Of a stretch of DNA of 41,243 bases, positions 10,201 to 17,887 are shown in pieces. Below the pieces are notes generated by a model. It ran no database searches, had not been told where the DNA came from, and was given only the letters and a program-made list of their open reading frames with translations. This stretch comes from DASVSE01 sp036399715. GTDB lineage: Bacteria; Bacteroidota; Rhodothermia; Rhodothermales; Rubricoccaceae. The stretch lies in NCBI GenBank assembly GCA_036399715.1, contig DASWMO010000196.1:1-41243 (forward strand), given 5' to 3'. Every line of letters begins with the position of its first letter. Positions within the stretch are counted from its first letter, which is position 1. The position numbers were made by a program, and so were the translations under genes.

Positions 10201-13200
10201 GATCGTCCGCGGCGGAAGTGCGAAGTTCGGCGCAAGTGGAGGGTAGATGTACGGGACATCGGACGTTTCGTCGTAGAGAGTCCCGTACCATGAGAGGGCG
10301 GTTTCCGTCTGCCGGTCTCGCCGGGCCCGCTCGGCCATCAGAAGTGGAACCGCGAGAAAGCTTTCCTCGAGGTAGATGTAGGTGTCCTGAGCATAGGAAC
10401 CCTCGAAGGCCCACCCCATCTGAAGCTGCCGGTCACGCCGGTCGCCCGGGGTTACAGGAAGGATCCGTGAGGCGATATATCGCGGAGCGAGCCGGCGGAC
10501 ATCGATGAACTCCGTCATTGCGTTTGGCTGTCCACTGCTGCCCGCCGATCGCTGGACTCGGAACGAGATGTATCCCTCGTGGGATGCGCTGATCCACGTC
10601 TGCTCCGCCGCGAGCGTGTCGTCTGAAGGGAATGGGAGCTGCCCCCCGACGACGCTAGCAACCTCGGTTGCGAGGACCATCGGATGCCGGCCAGCCCCGA
10701 CTCCCACGGCGGGGTTCGTACCCACGTAGGTCAGCGCGAAATCGGCAATCACCGGTAGACCATGGTGGGGGACTGCCTCAATGTTCACCACCGACTTAAA
10801 CGTCCTTGCGTCAGCAGCTGAAGTCCCGTTCCCTTTGGTCAAAATCGTGATGTAGCGTGACCCATATGGAGCCATAACACCGACTGGGCTCCAGCCACTC
10901 ATCGACCCGACAGGTTTCGACAAGGCGGCGCCTTGGATGCGCGAGTCCATTACATGCAGATGCGCTTCGATCCGCTCGCCCCCCTGTGCAGCCGGGCGCA
11001 CCGTGACTGCGTACAGGTTAGCGGGCTCGTCACTCACATGGCTAGTAGGAGTGAAGGGAATCTCGCTAGCAAGCCTTCCACATGCCTGTAGGCCAAACAA
11101 TGCGGAGTTGACACGGAATGGTTTGGCAAACGGAGCGGGGTCTGCTTGGAGCGTGTCCATGTTCAGCCGATCCCTGTAGATCTCTTGGCCGTGCCACGGG
11201 ACGTGGTACGCGACGTAGAGGTCTGGTGAGCGCCGCTTTCCGTCGGAGCCGGTGACTAATTCTGTCGGGCCCGTCATGAGCACTGCATCAATAGGGCCGT
11301 TTCTGTCTCGGGCTAAGCGGATCGGATAGCCGACTCTGGTATGAGACTCGTTGTCGTCATCGGACTCGCTCGTTACCCATTCTCCTCGGTCCAGGTCGAA
11401 CCGGTAAAGCAGCGCTGCTGGATCAACCTTGCTCTGAAGCAGAAGGCATACGTAGCGGTTTCCACCTTCAACCTCGTAAGGGGCTGCGCCGATGGGCCGG
11501 TAAGGGTTCTGTCCAGCGACCGGCTCAGGTACACCGGGGAGCGGGGCCCAGAGATACTTCCGGGGGGCGCCGTCAGCCTCATCTGGCGTTGCTGACCAGA
11601 AGACGCGGTTCGTCCGCCACGAGTAGGCGAACGAGAAGCAGTAACGGGTTGATGAGCCAGACGCACCCGCACTGGGGTCGTCTTTGACCATCGCGTAGCA
11701 GGCTGCTGTCGGCCAAAGCGCCATGAGTTCTTCAGTGTACTCGGCATAGGCCTCCAGTGCAGCCGCGACGTCTGTGCCCGACACGCGGCCTGGCCGCAGT
11801 GCCTTGATAAGCTCGTCGTAGGCACCGGTCCGCTCCGGACGGACGTACGAGAGCGCTGTGTTCTCGGGGAAGAGGTACGATCCCATCGCTGCCCGCCACG
11901 AGTCGTATGTCCCCATCCAGCGCCAGAGGGCCTCAAAGTCGTCGCGGGCTCCAGGCGCGTCCGAGAGCGTCATCCCTCGGACGGCTCCAGTATCGTGGGC
12001 CCGTCCTAGGAGCGTCTGAACCACGGATGTCGCCTGGGCCAGCCGGGTCGTCCTGACCGTTGCGCCAACGTCCGGGTCGACGAGGAACTCAGCGCGAGCT
12101 ACGTCAGCGCCTCCGTTTAGGAATGCGAGGGCAAGGAGTCCTGGGACGACGGATGTGTTATCCGGACCGATCTGGGTCTGCAGCGCGACGGCCTCTGCGC
12201 CGAGGACAACCGCCTCAACCGCCTCGCCAAGTGCCCGCTCCTGCTCGAACCGCGCGCGGAGCGTATGCTCCCACGCCCGGCGTCGGGCGTCTTGCCACAC
12301 AGATCGTCCTGCGGGTCCTTCCCCGCCGAGGACGAATACGTCTGGGCTCAGCGTGAGTGCGAGCCCATGCTCTTCTGCTCGCCATGCGGCTGCCTGCCGG
12401 CGAGTCCCCACATCGACGAGTACGCCCACGATGGCGTCCACAGTGCTCTCCCCGAGCGTGCCGCCTGCAACGGCCCGGTAGGCCTGCGCGAGCGTGGGCA
12501 CCTCCTCAGGACGAAGGTCGAGACGGGCAACGGTGTCGCCAAGTGAGCGGCCGGCCTCGACCGCGCCAAAGAGGTCTTCCCACGTCGAATAAGCCAGGCC
12601 GGAGCCAGTCTCCGTCCGATTGAGATCAAGCTCGGCATCAAAGATAGAGGCGAGCGCCCCTGGGGACGAGGCGGCGGCGACTCCGGCCCGCACGCCGTCG
12701 GCGTACACGGTACGGAGCCCATGACGGTAGGTCCAGAGAGCAAGGGCCGGGTTAGCTGTACCGCCCGGCGCGAGGGTTCGGAGGTCGCCGGCCTCGACGA
12801 CGCCCGGGTCGACGAGGGCATACGGGCGCTCGTCGACCGGCACGGCTGGAGCGGCGACGGGGGCTGCCAAGGAGGCTCGGGACGCTTCCGAAACCGGGAA
12901 CGAGACGAGTGCGCGGGCATCGCCCCAATCCTGGGCCCACCACTGGCGCCGGAGGAAGATTGCCCGGTCGGCGAGGAGCCGGGGGCCTGCAGGAGCTCCA
13001 CTGCTCGTGGGCAGAAAGGGCGCGAGCCCGAAGAGGTTGCGGAGAGCCTCTGGTGTGCGAGACGCCGTGTCAAGGACGTAAGCGGACAGGGCCGTGTGGC
13101 CCGGAAGCCCGAGCCGAGATGCGAGCCGGCGCTGCGCTGCCGTCTGACCCCTAACCGAGGCGAGCTCCTCGTAGGACGTTCCCATCTCGGCCAGCAGGGC

Positions 13201-14640
13201 CGGGTACGCCGCGCCCGCAGCGTACTCTTTCAGAAGGGCGTCACGCTGCGCCCCGGACGGGGCCTGACGAGCGAGCACCTCTGCGACGAGCCTGGATTGG
13301 AGAACCTCCCGGTTGAGTGTGTCACACGCGCCAGGAAGGTCGAACACGTCGAGGTGCAGCCGGTCTGCGAGCGTCTGCGCCGTGACAGGCTGCCCACCAT
13401 ACATGAGCGAGCGGGAGACGAGTCCAACGAGGGCGGCCAAGTAAGCGACCGGACCGGCTGCGTCCATGCACCCATCGGTCGACAGGCAAGGAAGCTTCGT
13501 GGCCTCAAAGACGACCTGGCCAGCGGCAGACTCTTTATCGAACCGAGTGTCGTCTCGGTCTCGGCCCTCTGCCGCCGCCATCATGACGTCCATGAGGAAA
13601 GCGTCTCGCGTCGTCGCGTAGGACCGTGCCGCGTCCCGAAGAGCATCAGTCTCCCCAGGCGCGGCATCAAGTGCGTTCTCCAAGGCCGGTACGCTCGCGG
13701 ATGCAAGCGCGTCGACTGTGTCGATGCCCGCTCCGATCAGCAGAGCAGAGAGAGTCGGGTCCGGAACGACCGCGTCCAACTCAGCGAGTGCCACGAGGGT
13801 CTCGGCTCCTTTCTCATCTGTGAGGGCTGCAGGAAGGCCCCCGGCCCGCCGGACATCGCCGAGCGAGAGGATCCCGGCCGACGCGAGGGTGTCTGCGAGC
13901 TGCTTTTCATTGCTGCTTTTCCCAGCGACGGCGACGGCAATGTCCGAGATGGTGTCTGGAGAACCGACCAGAGCTAGGGCTGGCAGAGACACGTTGATCT
14001 CGACGTTTGTCCCAACTACAACGCCAGTGTCCACGTCCTGCGTGGTCCCGTCGGCGAATGCAACTGTGAACCGGTAGAGGCCAAGCGGCGCCTTGTCTGC
14101 AAGGCGCTCATCGGTCGATCGCGCAAGGACCACGGAGAAGACCCCTTTGGCACCCGTACGGCTAGCCGCGAGAACTGGGGCCCCAGGGCTGGCCGGGTCT
14201 GAGACTCGGATGTCGAGGTCCGGGACAGGCTCGCCACCGCTTGTTACGGTGCCGTCGATCTGGTAAGCGGACCGGGGCGCTGGCGCGGACGGGGCCAGCT
14301 CGGCCAGCGGGGACACCTCTGGTGGGAAGCGAACAGCAACAGCCACGTCATGCTCGCCGGGTTCAACCGTCCCGAGGACGACATCCTCGGTTGAATCGAC
14401 GAGCACGGGTCCAGAGAAGACCCGAAAGAACAGGTTGGGGCGCCGCCCGCCAGCGAATCCAGCGACAGCATCGTCGTCGAAGGAAAGTTCGAAGGCACCG
14501 CCGGCCTTGGATACAGCGCCGGCGAGGTAGACATCGGCTGGCTTGGAGGAATCGCGGTCCCAGCATTCGACCCGGAGATCGGAGAGCAGGGACCCGGCAG
14601 CCGCGTCTGTGAGGCGGCCGTGGAAGAGGTAGTCGGACAT
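7288..14640 (-). CDS. TcA pore-forming component of an ABC toxin complex
   Basis: Predicted TcA: the protomer of a pentameric bell-shaped pore that docks on target cells and injects the TcC cargo. The chosen start, ATG 14640 (MSDYLFHGRL), gives 2450 aa, a normal TcA length; an upstream in-frame start at 14760 adds 40 unconvincing residues. The N-terminus has two beta-sandwich modules resembling regulatory/CNA-type domains, followed by the helical shell. Towards the C-terminus is a Gly/Ala-rich hydrophobic stretch (GGWMGALAGLASGAFTGARG and AVIGGLIGGFSSLLG) flanked by long Ala/Gln-rich helices, as in the channel-forming region. The end has the TcB-binding domain signature (RPFEGAGVDVGWEFRLPKAA, then NPFDYRSIADVLLTLEFTA). 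No signal peptide is seen, as is usual for Tc proteins. It is probably co-transcribed with the downstream tcBC. Confidence 0.9.
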   Translation of the reverse strand: MSDYLFHGRLTDAAAGSLLSDLRVECWDRDSSKPADVYLAGAVSKAGGAFELSFDDDAVAGFAGGRRPNLFFRVFSGPVLVDSTEDVVLGTVEPGEHDVAVAVRFPPEVSPLAELAPSAPAPRSAYQIDGTVTSGGEPVPDLDIRVSDPASPGAPVLAASRTGAKGVFSVVLARSTDERLADKAPLGLYRFTVAFADGTTQDVDTGVVVGTNVEINVSLPALALVGSPDTISDIAVAVAGKSSNEKQLADTLASAGILSLGDVRRAGGLPAALTDEKGAETLVALAELDAVVPDPTLSALLIGAGIDTVDALASASVPALENALDAAPGETDALRDAARSYATTRDAFLMDVMMAAAEGRDRDDTRFDKESAAGQVVFEATKLPCLSTDGCMDAAGPVAYLAALVGLVSRSLMYGGQPVTAQTLADRLHLDVFDLPGACDTLNREVLQSRLVAEVLARQAPSGAQRDALLKEYAAGAAYPALLAEMGTSYEELASVRGQTAAQRRLASRLGLPGHTALSAYVLDTASRTPEALRNLFGLAPFLPTSSGAPAGPRLLADRAIFLRRQWWAQDWGDARALVSFPVSEASRASLAAPVAAPAVPVDERPYALVDPGVVEAGDLRTLAPGGTANPALALWTYRHGLRTVYADGVRAGVAAASSPGALASIFDAELDLNRTETGSGLAYSTWEDLFGAVEAGRSLGDTVARLDLRPEEVPTLAQAYRAVAGGTLGESTVDAIVGVLVDVGTRRQAAAWRAEEHGLALTLSPDVFVLGGEGPAGRSVWQDARRRAWEHTLRARFEQERALGEAVEAVVLGAEAVALQTQIGPDNTSVVPGLLALAFLNGGADVARAEFLVDPDVGATVRTTRLAQATSVVQTLLGRAHDTGAVRGMTLSDAPGARDDFEALWRWMGTYDSWRAAMGSYLFPENTALSYVRPERTGAYDELIKALRPGRVSGTDVAAALEAYAEYTEELMALWPTAACYAMVKDDPSAGASGSSTRYCFSFAYSWRTNRVFWSATPDEADGAPRKYLWAPLPGVPEPVAGQNPYRPIGAAPYEVEGGNRYVCLLLQSKVDPAALLYRFDLDRGEWVTSESDDDNESHTRVGYPIRLARDRNGPIDAVLMTGPTELVTGSDGKRRSPDLYVAYHVPWHGQEIYRDRLNMDTLQADPAPFAKPFRVNSALFGLQACGRLASEIPFTPTSHVSDEPANLYAVTVRPAAQGGERIEAHLHVMDSRIQGAALSKPVGSMSGWSPVGVMAPYGSRYITILTKGNGTSAADARTFKSVVNIEAVPHHGLPVIADFALTYVGTNPAVGVGAGRHPMVLATEVASVVGGQLPFPSDDTLAAEQTWISASHEGYISFRVQRSAGSSGQPNAMTEFIDVRRLAPRYIASRILPVTPGDRRDRQLQMGWAFEGSYAQDTYIYLEESFLAVPLLMAERARRDRQTETALSWYGTLYDETSDVPYIYPPLAPNFALPPRTIVDPLSPHAMLGLHPEAQLRHVLAARARVLLDAADASFSQDTPESVDRARGLYDRARRTLAHSALGDPDRYCRESVAAARSLLDDGTVPRQWSTPAARVLSSLESIPTRQARSNAAEAVALAFLDKTLGWDTRLVAAALVVAQAQAGSAPALGDVIDEHRRVLRDARRAVLALPTVSGRLDVAVRKMGDVGLGKRVGTSSSGRSASAHVGAIVVPPAGFVIPPNPVVRGLRLRARVNLDKVHQGRNMAGLERPLHIRETGLTVTSNSGIAVRRQPTAYRAGVLIDRARQQAQLAQQAEAAFLTALERFDAESYAALQSSQQLELTGAGVTLQGLRLQEATDGVALAMAQVDRAAFQVSHFASLQSSPAAALEEQSLAAMTDSISFLDTVAGASTYDNPGGWMGALAGLASGAFTGARGASVAGVPGAVIGGLIGGFSSLLGNGAARRQARASTASAKSQAASARAALYSQQASLERRRDDWAMQGGLAQRDVLAAQQGIRLAGDRVAIAGQEREIALLQALHASETAVFLSTKFTNAALYQWMSSILEDVFAFYVHLATATARLALDQLSFERQAATPRLIAADYATATDEAGDDRRGLTGSARLLADITELEQYAFETDRRALQLSTTVSLVQHDPVAFERFRQSGVLPFALPMEEFDRDFPGHHLRLVRGVAVSVVALVPPTRGIRATLASTGLSTVVVEEDSVFRSVQVRRDPDLVALTSPIGATGVLQLESNTGGQLRPFEGAGVDVGWEFRLPKAANPFDYRSIADVLLTLEFTAFDSPVYQTQVLGQLDPEVQADRPFSLRDDAADAWYDLLNPALGTGGAVSSLGDEGDPLAPTAPTRTVTWTTTRDDFPPHLADLTLRHVQLYFVRADGETAEVPGVKLAFTPTGKPQKDVFGQAGNGGASASTREGLLSTRRPSAVWSPSSPPIGTWALRLGSTALAMLADERVEDILLVVSFEGVAPAWPV

Positions 14641-14907
14641 GACGGAAGTGGGGAATGGGGTCGCCGAGAACCTATTCCGACCTCCTGAGTGGCCCTGTAG
14701 CGGGCTTAGCCAACGACCATCAACAGGGCGTGGAGGGCGCCCGGCTAGCGCGTCCAGCATCTGTGGACTCCACGTCTACATGACGACGTACTAGCCGCTC
14801 GTCGTCCGTGGGCGGTGAGTATGCGCCATACGATGCGACCCCTGGCTGAGGGAGCCAGGGGTCGCATCGTATGGAAATATTAGACCGGCCGCTCCTTTGG
14901 GGACGGG
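14641..14907. promoter_or_regulatory. Intergenic region upstream of tcA
   Basis: This 267-bp gap separates tcA from the end of the regulator gene and must contain the tcA promoter unless tcA is read through from the regulator. No convincing -7/-33 pair was identified. The main feature is the long palindrome at 14826-14874, which is listed separately. Confidence 0.4.
14826..14874. terminator. 22-bp perfect inverted repeat (terminator-like stem-loop)
   Basis: Bases 14826-14847 and 14853-14874 are exact reverse complements (arm starts CCATACGATGCGACC) with a 5-nt loop. The repeat sits just after the stop of the LuxR-type regulator and before tcA. The stem is strong enough to terminate transcription, but neither strand has a clear T-tract after it, so it may instead be a transcript-end stabiliser or a protein-binding palindrome. 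Confidence 0.55.
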
Positions 14908-15615
14908 CTACACGACCCCGTGGTCCAGTGCGTAGCGGGCGAGCGCAACATCACTCGTCAGGTCGAGCTTGTCTCGCAGCCTAGCCTTAAACGAGCGGAT
15001 GGTACTCGGGGCGACGGCTAGAGCGGAGGCGACTGCTTCGGTGTCGAGTCCTTGAGCGACGAGGCGGAGCACCTGGAACTCGCGCGGCGATAGGCCTGGA
15101 GCGCCGGTCTCGCCCCCCCCTGATCTTGTAATGAGCGCCTCGCGGAGCACGGGTGAGAGGTATCGCTCGCCGCGTGCCACAGCCCGGATGGCAGCTACGA
15201 ACTCGGCCCTGTCAGCTCTACCATCAAGGTGCCCAGCGGCTCCAAACTCGAGGGCGCGGAGCGGGATTTCCGGGGCGTCTGTCGACGAGAGCAGCAGGAC
15301 GCGGAGCGAGGGCGCTTCAGAGCGGAGTCGGCTCATCACCTCGAATGCATCCGGATCCGTTACGGACGCGTCGAGCAGCAAAACACCCTCCGGCAAAGCT
15401 CGGGCGCGGGCAAGCACCTCGGCACCCGTTGTGGCTGACAGGTCCACATTCAGATCGGCGGCTGTACTTAAAAACTGCCGCACTCCCTCTCTGGCAACGC
15501 CATTGGGGATCGCCGCCAACACACGAGTGCCTGTGTTTGTCCCTCGCGTCGCAGTGGCAGGAGAGCCGATGCGGCCGAGAATCCGGAGCTGGGACGTCTG
15601 CGGAAGGACATGCAT
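14908..15615 (-). CDS. LuxR/NarL-type regulator with degenerate receiver domain
   Basis: Predicted DNA-binding response regulator of 235 aa. The C-terminal third is a LuxR-type HTH (LSPREFQVLRLVAQGLDTEA, then VAPSTIRSFKARLRDKL). The N-terminal half has a receiver-like fold: a candidate acceptor Asp in VLLLDASV and LLLSST as strand 4. The usual acidic pair after strand 1 is absent (RVLAAIPNG) and the conserved Lys is replaced (GHLDGRAD), so phosphorylation is doubtful. ATG 15615 (MHVLPQTSQL) is preferred because sequence upstream is not receiver-like. It lies upstream of tcA on the same strand, which makes it a candidate controller of the toxin locus, but a long palindrome separates them. Confidence 0.8.
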   Translation of the reverse strand: MHVLPQTSQLRILGRIGSPATATRGTNTGTRVLAAIPNGVAREGVRQFLSTAADLNVDLSATTGAEVLARARALPEGVLLLDASVTDPDAFEVMSRLRSEAPSLRVLLLSSTDAPEIPLRALEFGAAGHLDGRADRAEFVAAIRAVARGERYLSPVLREALITRSGGGETGAPGLSPREFQVLRLVAQGLDTEAVASALAVAPSTIRSFKARLRDKLDLTSDVALARYALDHGVV

Positions 15616-15721
15616 GGCAGCGAATTGTAAGTGCGTGGAGAGAAGGGATGTCGGGAGCGCTCCTGACCACGGCACAGGTCGGGTGTAAACAGCAGAAGCG
15701 GCGGTCCAAGTCGCGAACTGC

Positions 15722-16171
15722 CTAGGATTCTTCCGGGCGCCGCACGTCGTGGATGACGTGCGTGACGACGCCCCACAGCACGACATCGTCCTCGTCTGAG
15801 GGCTCAATGTCGTCGAACGCATCGTTGCAGGGGGCCAGAAGGATCCGCCCTTCACGCCTCTGGACACGCTTCACCGTGAGATCCCCACCGAGCGACGCGA
15901 TGACGATCTGACCCTCCCTCGGCTCACACTGTCGGTCTACCACAAGAGTGTCTCCACTGGAGATGCCGGCATCGCGCATCGAGTCGCCTTCGACTCGGAC
16001 GAGGTACGACGACGAGTTGGTGCCGAGGAGTTGCCCTAGGTCGACGAGAGCGTCGATGTCCGAGTCTGCAGGCGTCGGCAAGCCGGCTCTGACACGTGAG
16101 AGGACAAGCGGGATACGGGGGTGGGCATTTCGTGCAGGACTGCCGAGAATGACGACGGGGGGGGCGAACAT
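15722..16171 (-). CDS. UmuD-like S24 self-cleaving peptidase (orphan)
   Basis: 149-aa LexA/UmuD-family serine peptidase. RVEGDSM carries the catalytic Ser (about S64) and LTVKRV the catalytic Lys (about K101). The Ala-Gly in SRVRAGLPTP (about 29-30) fits the self-cleavage site. There is no N-terminal HTH, so it is UmuD-like rather than LexA. UmuD normally partners UmuC (Pol V catalytic subunit), but no umuC is adjacent: the next gene downstream is the LuxR-type regulator. The start ATG 16171 (MFAPPVVILG) was chosen over 16195 because the upstream residues look unrelated. It may serve a umuC elsewhere in the genome or act as a damage-responsive switch. No SOS box was recognised. Confidence 0.82.
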   Translation of the reverse strand: MFAPPVVILGSPARNAHPRIPLVLSRVRAGLPTPADSDIDALVDLGQLLGTNSSSYLVRVEGDSMRDAGISSGDTLVVDRQCEPREGQIVIASLGGDLTVKRVQRREGRILLAPCNDAFDDIEPSDEDDVVLWGVVTHVIHDVRRPEES

Positions 16172-16389
16172 GGCGGTGCGATGGGGGGGGCGCATGAACG
16201 AGCGTCCCCTATGGCACCTGTGTTGTCACTGGGGGCAAAAGTCGCCCCAGATGGCCCTCTCGAAGCCGAGACGCGCGTAGAGGACAGAGCACGGTGAGAC
16301 CGTCCCAAACTTATGGATTCACCGTTGTTACTCCCTCTTTCCCCAATCGCGAGCTAGGAGCCGAGCCGATTCTACGCCTAGCGGTGACG
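16172..16389. other. Intergenic region between umuD-like gene and IS element
   Basis: No gene is supported here. The stretch has short G-runs near the umuD-like start and otherwise no recognisable RNA, repeat or coding remnant. It should contain the promoter of the umuD-like gene. Confidence 0.4.
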
Positions 16390-16425
16390 TGATCTGACCC
16401 CGACCTGACGGACGGACGGTTAAGG
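16390..16425 (+). repeat. Left terminal inverted repeat of the IS3-family element
   Basis: This 36-bp repeat begins TGATCTGACCCCGACC and ends GGTTAAGG. It matches the reverse complement of 17648-17683 at 31 positions and is the transposase recognition end. Confidence 0.9.
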
Positions 16426-16454
16426 GTTTACTTCCCACCCTCGACCCCACGTCC

Positions 16455-16742
16455 ATACCCGCTACACGACGCTCGTTCACGCCCGAGTACAAGCGCGAGG
16501 CCGTCCGCCTCGCCGACGACCTCGGCAACGCCTCGAAGGCCGCTCACGACCTCGGCATCACGACCAGCCTCATCCACCGCTGGCGCCAGCAGCTCCGCGA
16601 CGATGGCGCGCGAGCGTTCCCCGGCAACGGAAGCCCGCGAGACGAGGAGATCGCTCAGCTCAAGCGCGACCTACGAAGGTCACAGGAGCAGGTGGCGATC
16701 CTAAAAAAAGCCGTCGGTATCGTCAGCTCGCCCTCCCTGTGA
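16455..16742 (+). CDS. IS3-family OrfA (HTH DNA-binding protein), start codon ATA or lost
   Basis: A 95-aa protein that binds the IS ends: (I)PATRRSFTPEYKREAVRLAD is the classic OrfA HTH start, and the C-terminus is a leucine-rich helix (EIAQLKRDLRRSQEQVAIL). The homologous position of the initiator Met is ATA at 16455; no in-frame ATG, GTG or TTG lies between it and the left repeat. Either a rare AUA (or ACG at 16449) start is used, or a G-to-A change has weakened translation. The gene overlaps OrfB, and CTA AAA AAA GCC near its end allows -1 slippage to make the OrfAB transposase. Confidence 0.85.
   Translation: MPATRRSFTPEYKREAVRLADDLGNASKAAHDLGITTSLIHRWRQQLRDDGARAFPGNGSPRDEEIAQLKRDLRRSQEQVAILKKAVGIVSSPSL
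16703..16710 (+). promoter_or_regulatory. A7G programmed -1 frameshift site
   Basis: Seven A residues followed by G sit at the end of OrfA, in the 0-frame reading CTA AAA AAA GCC. Slippage by -1 here continues into OrfB and yields the fused OrfAB transposase, the known expression mode of IS3-family elements. Confidence 0.85.
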
Positions 16743-17647
16743 GATACCGGATGATTGAGGAGGACCACGGACGCCGCTCGGTGCGGGCCATGTGTGAGGC
16801 GCTTGCCGTCTCGCCGAGTGCGTACTACGCCTGGCGTGCACGGCCGGAGACCAAGAGGATGCAGTCGGACCGGCGCTTGCTGACCGAGATCCGTGCCGTC
16901 CACCGCGAGAGCGGCGAGACGTACGGCGCGCTCCGCGTTCACGCCGAGCTTCGCGCTCGGGGCGCCGTGTGCGGCAAGAACCGGATCGCCCGTCTGATGT
17001 GCGAGCACGACGTCCGTGCTCGACGGCCGAAGCGGCGCCCGCCCACCTCGACATCGACGACACCGCTGACACCGGTGGCCGCCAACGTGCTCGATCGCTC
17101 CTTCTCGCCGGACGCACCGGACCGGGTGTGGGCCGTCGATATGACCTACATCGCGACCGGCGAGGGATGGCTCTACCTCTCGGTCGTGCTCGACCTCCAC
17201 TCGCGCCGCGTCGTCGGATGGTCGGCTCAGCCGTCGCTGACGCGGCGTGGCCCGGTCGAGGCGCTGACGGCGGCTCTTCGAGACCGTCGACCTGCTCCAG
17301 GGCTCGTCCACCACTCCGACCAGGGCTCGCAATACACGTCTGACGAGTACCGCTCGCTCTTGCGTCGTCACAGCCTCGTGGCGTCGATGAGCAGGCGCGG
17401 CAACTGCCACGACAACGCACCGACGGAGAGCTTCTTCGCCTCGCTGAAATCGGACGTCGTCCCACCCCACCGAGGTGGGGTGGAGGGCCGCCGCTTCGAG
17501 ACCCACGCCGAAGCGCGGTCGGTCCTTTTCGCCTACATCGAGACCTTCTACAACCGCCGTCGCCGGCACTCGTCGCTGGGCTACCTGACGCCCGACGAGC
17601 ACGAGCAGCGGCACCGCACCCAACTGCCCGAACTTCTGGCAGCCTGA
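16739..17647 (+). CDS. IS3-family transposase OrfB (DDE integrase core)
   Basis: 302 residues from a GTG overlapping the OrfA stop; expressed mainly as the frameshifted OrfAB. An IS3-type HTH_21 region (YYAWRARPETKR to YGALRVHAEL) precedes the rve integrase core. The catalytic triad is visible: D134 in WAVDMTYI, D194 in HHSDQGSQY and E230 in NAPTESFFASLK, with the D(35)E spacing intact. An unusual insertion, PPHRGGVEG, after LKSDVV is encoded by a near-perfect palindrome (17462-17483). No stop or frameshift is seen, so the protein appears functional, although OrfA initiation is questionable. Confidence 0.93.
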   Translation: MRYRMIEEDHGRRSVRAMCEALAVSPSAYYAWRARPETKRMQSDRRLLTEIRAVHRESGETYGALRVHAELRARGAVCGKNRIARLMCEHDVRARRPKRRPPTSTSTTPLTPVAANVLDRSFSPDAPDRVWAVDMTYIATGEGWLYLSVVLDLHSRRVVGWSAQPSLTRRGPVEALTAALRDRRPAPGLVHHSDQGSQYTSDEYRSLLRRHSLVASMSRRGNCHDNAPTESFFASLKSDVVPPHRGGVEGRRFETHAEARSVLFAYIETFYNRRRRHSSLGYLTPDEHEQRHRTQLPELLAA

Positions 17648-17683
17648 CCTTAACCGATCGTCCGTCGGAGCGGGGTCAGATCA
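17648..17683 (-). repeat. Right terminal inverted repeat of the IS3-family element
   Basis: Reverse-complement partner of 16390-16425, starting immediately after the OrfB stop codon and ending GGGGTCAGATCA. Confidence 0.9.
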
Positions 17684-17887
17684 CCATTAGCTCATCTCCC
17701 AACGCGACAAGCTCCCCTCAACTGGCGTCCATTCACGGCCTTTGGAGCGCTCCGGCTCTTGGGCAGGGGCAGGCGGGCAGCTGTCAGGCATCCGCGTGTA
17801 CATGCCTATCATCAGCCGAGGGGCGTAGGTGAACCTAGACGCACGGATGTCCCACGGCTCTCCAATGAGCGCAGAGCAACCGACGAC
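17684..17887. other. Region between IS and the receiver-protein gene
   Basis: No separate gene is supported. On the minus strand the frame of the receiver protein stays open for about 66 codons after its TAG stop, ending near 17692. This extension has no recognisable domain and could be chance. No terminator hairpin with a T-tract was seen. Confidence 0.35.

Larger units (their letters stand above)
16390..17683 (+). mobile_element. IS3-family insertion sequence (about 1294 bp)
   Basis: The element is bounded by 36-bp terminal inverted repeats (16390-16425 and 17648-17683, starting TGATCTGACCCC, 31 of 36 matching). It contains two overlapping ORFs with an A7G slippery site, the standard IS3 layout. 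OrfB ends directly against the right repeat. No convincing target-site duplication was found at the flanks, so the insertion may be old or one flank may have rearranged. Confidence 0.92.

Noticed and set aside
12721..13977. 418-aa plus-strand ORF inside tcA
   Set aside because: It lies antisense to a continuous TcA frame, and its sequence is typical of GC-rich shadow frames.
16655..17623. 322-aa minus-strand ORF across the IS
   Set aside because: It is antisense to OrfA/OrfB, which have complete catalytic motifs and IS3 layout.
16380..17693. Target-site duplication flanking the IS
   Set aside because: Bases next to the two inverted repeats (ACG and CCA) do not match for 3 or 4 bp.
17692..17887. 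Open frame after the TAG stop of the receiver protein as a readthrough extension
   Set aside because: About 66 open codons are plausible by chance at this GC content, and no domain is recognisable in them.
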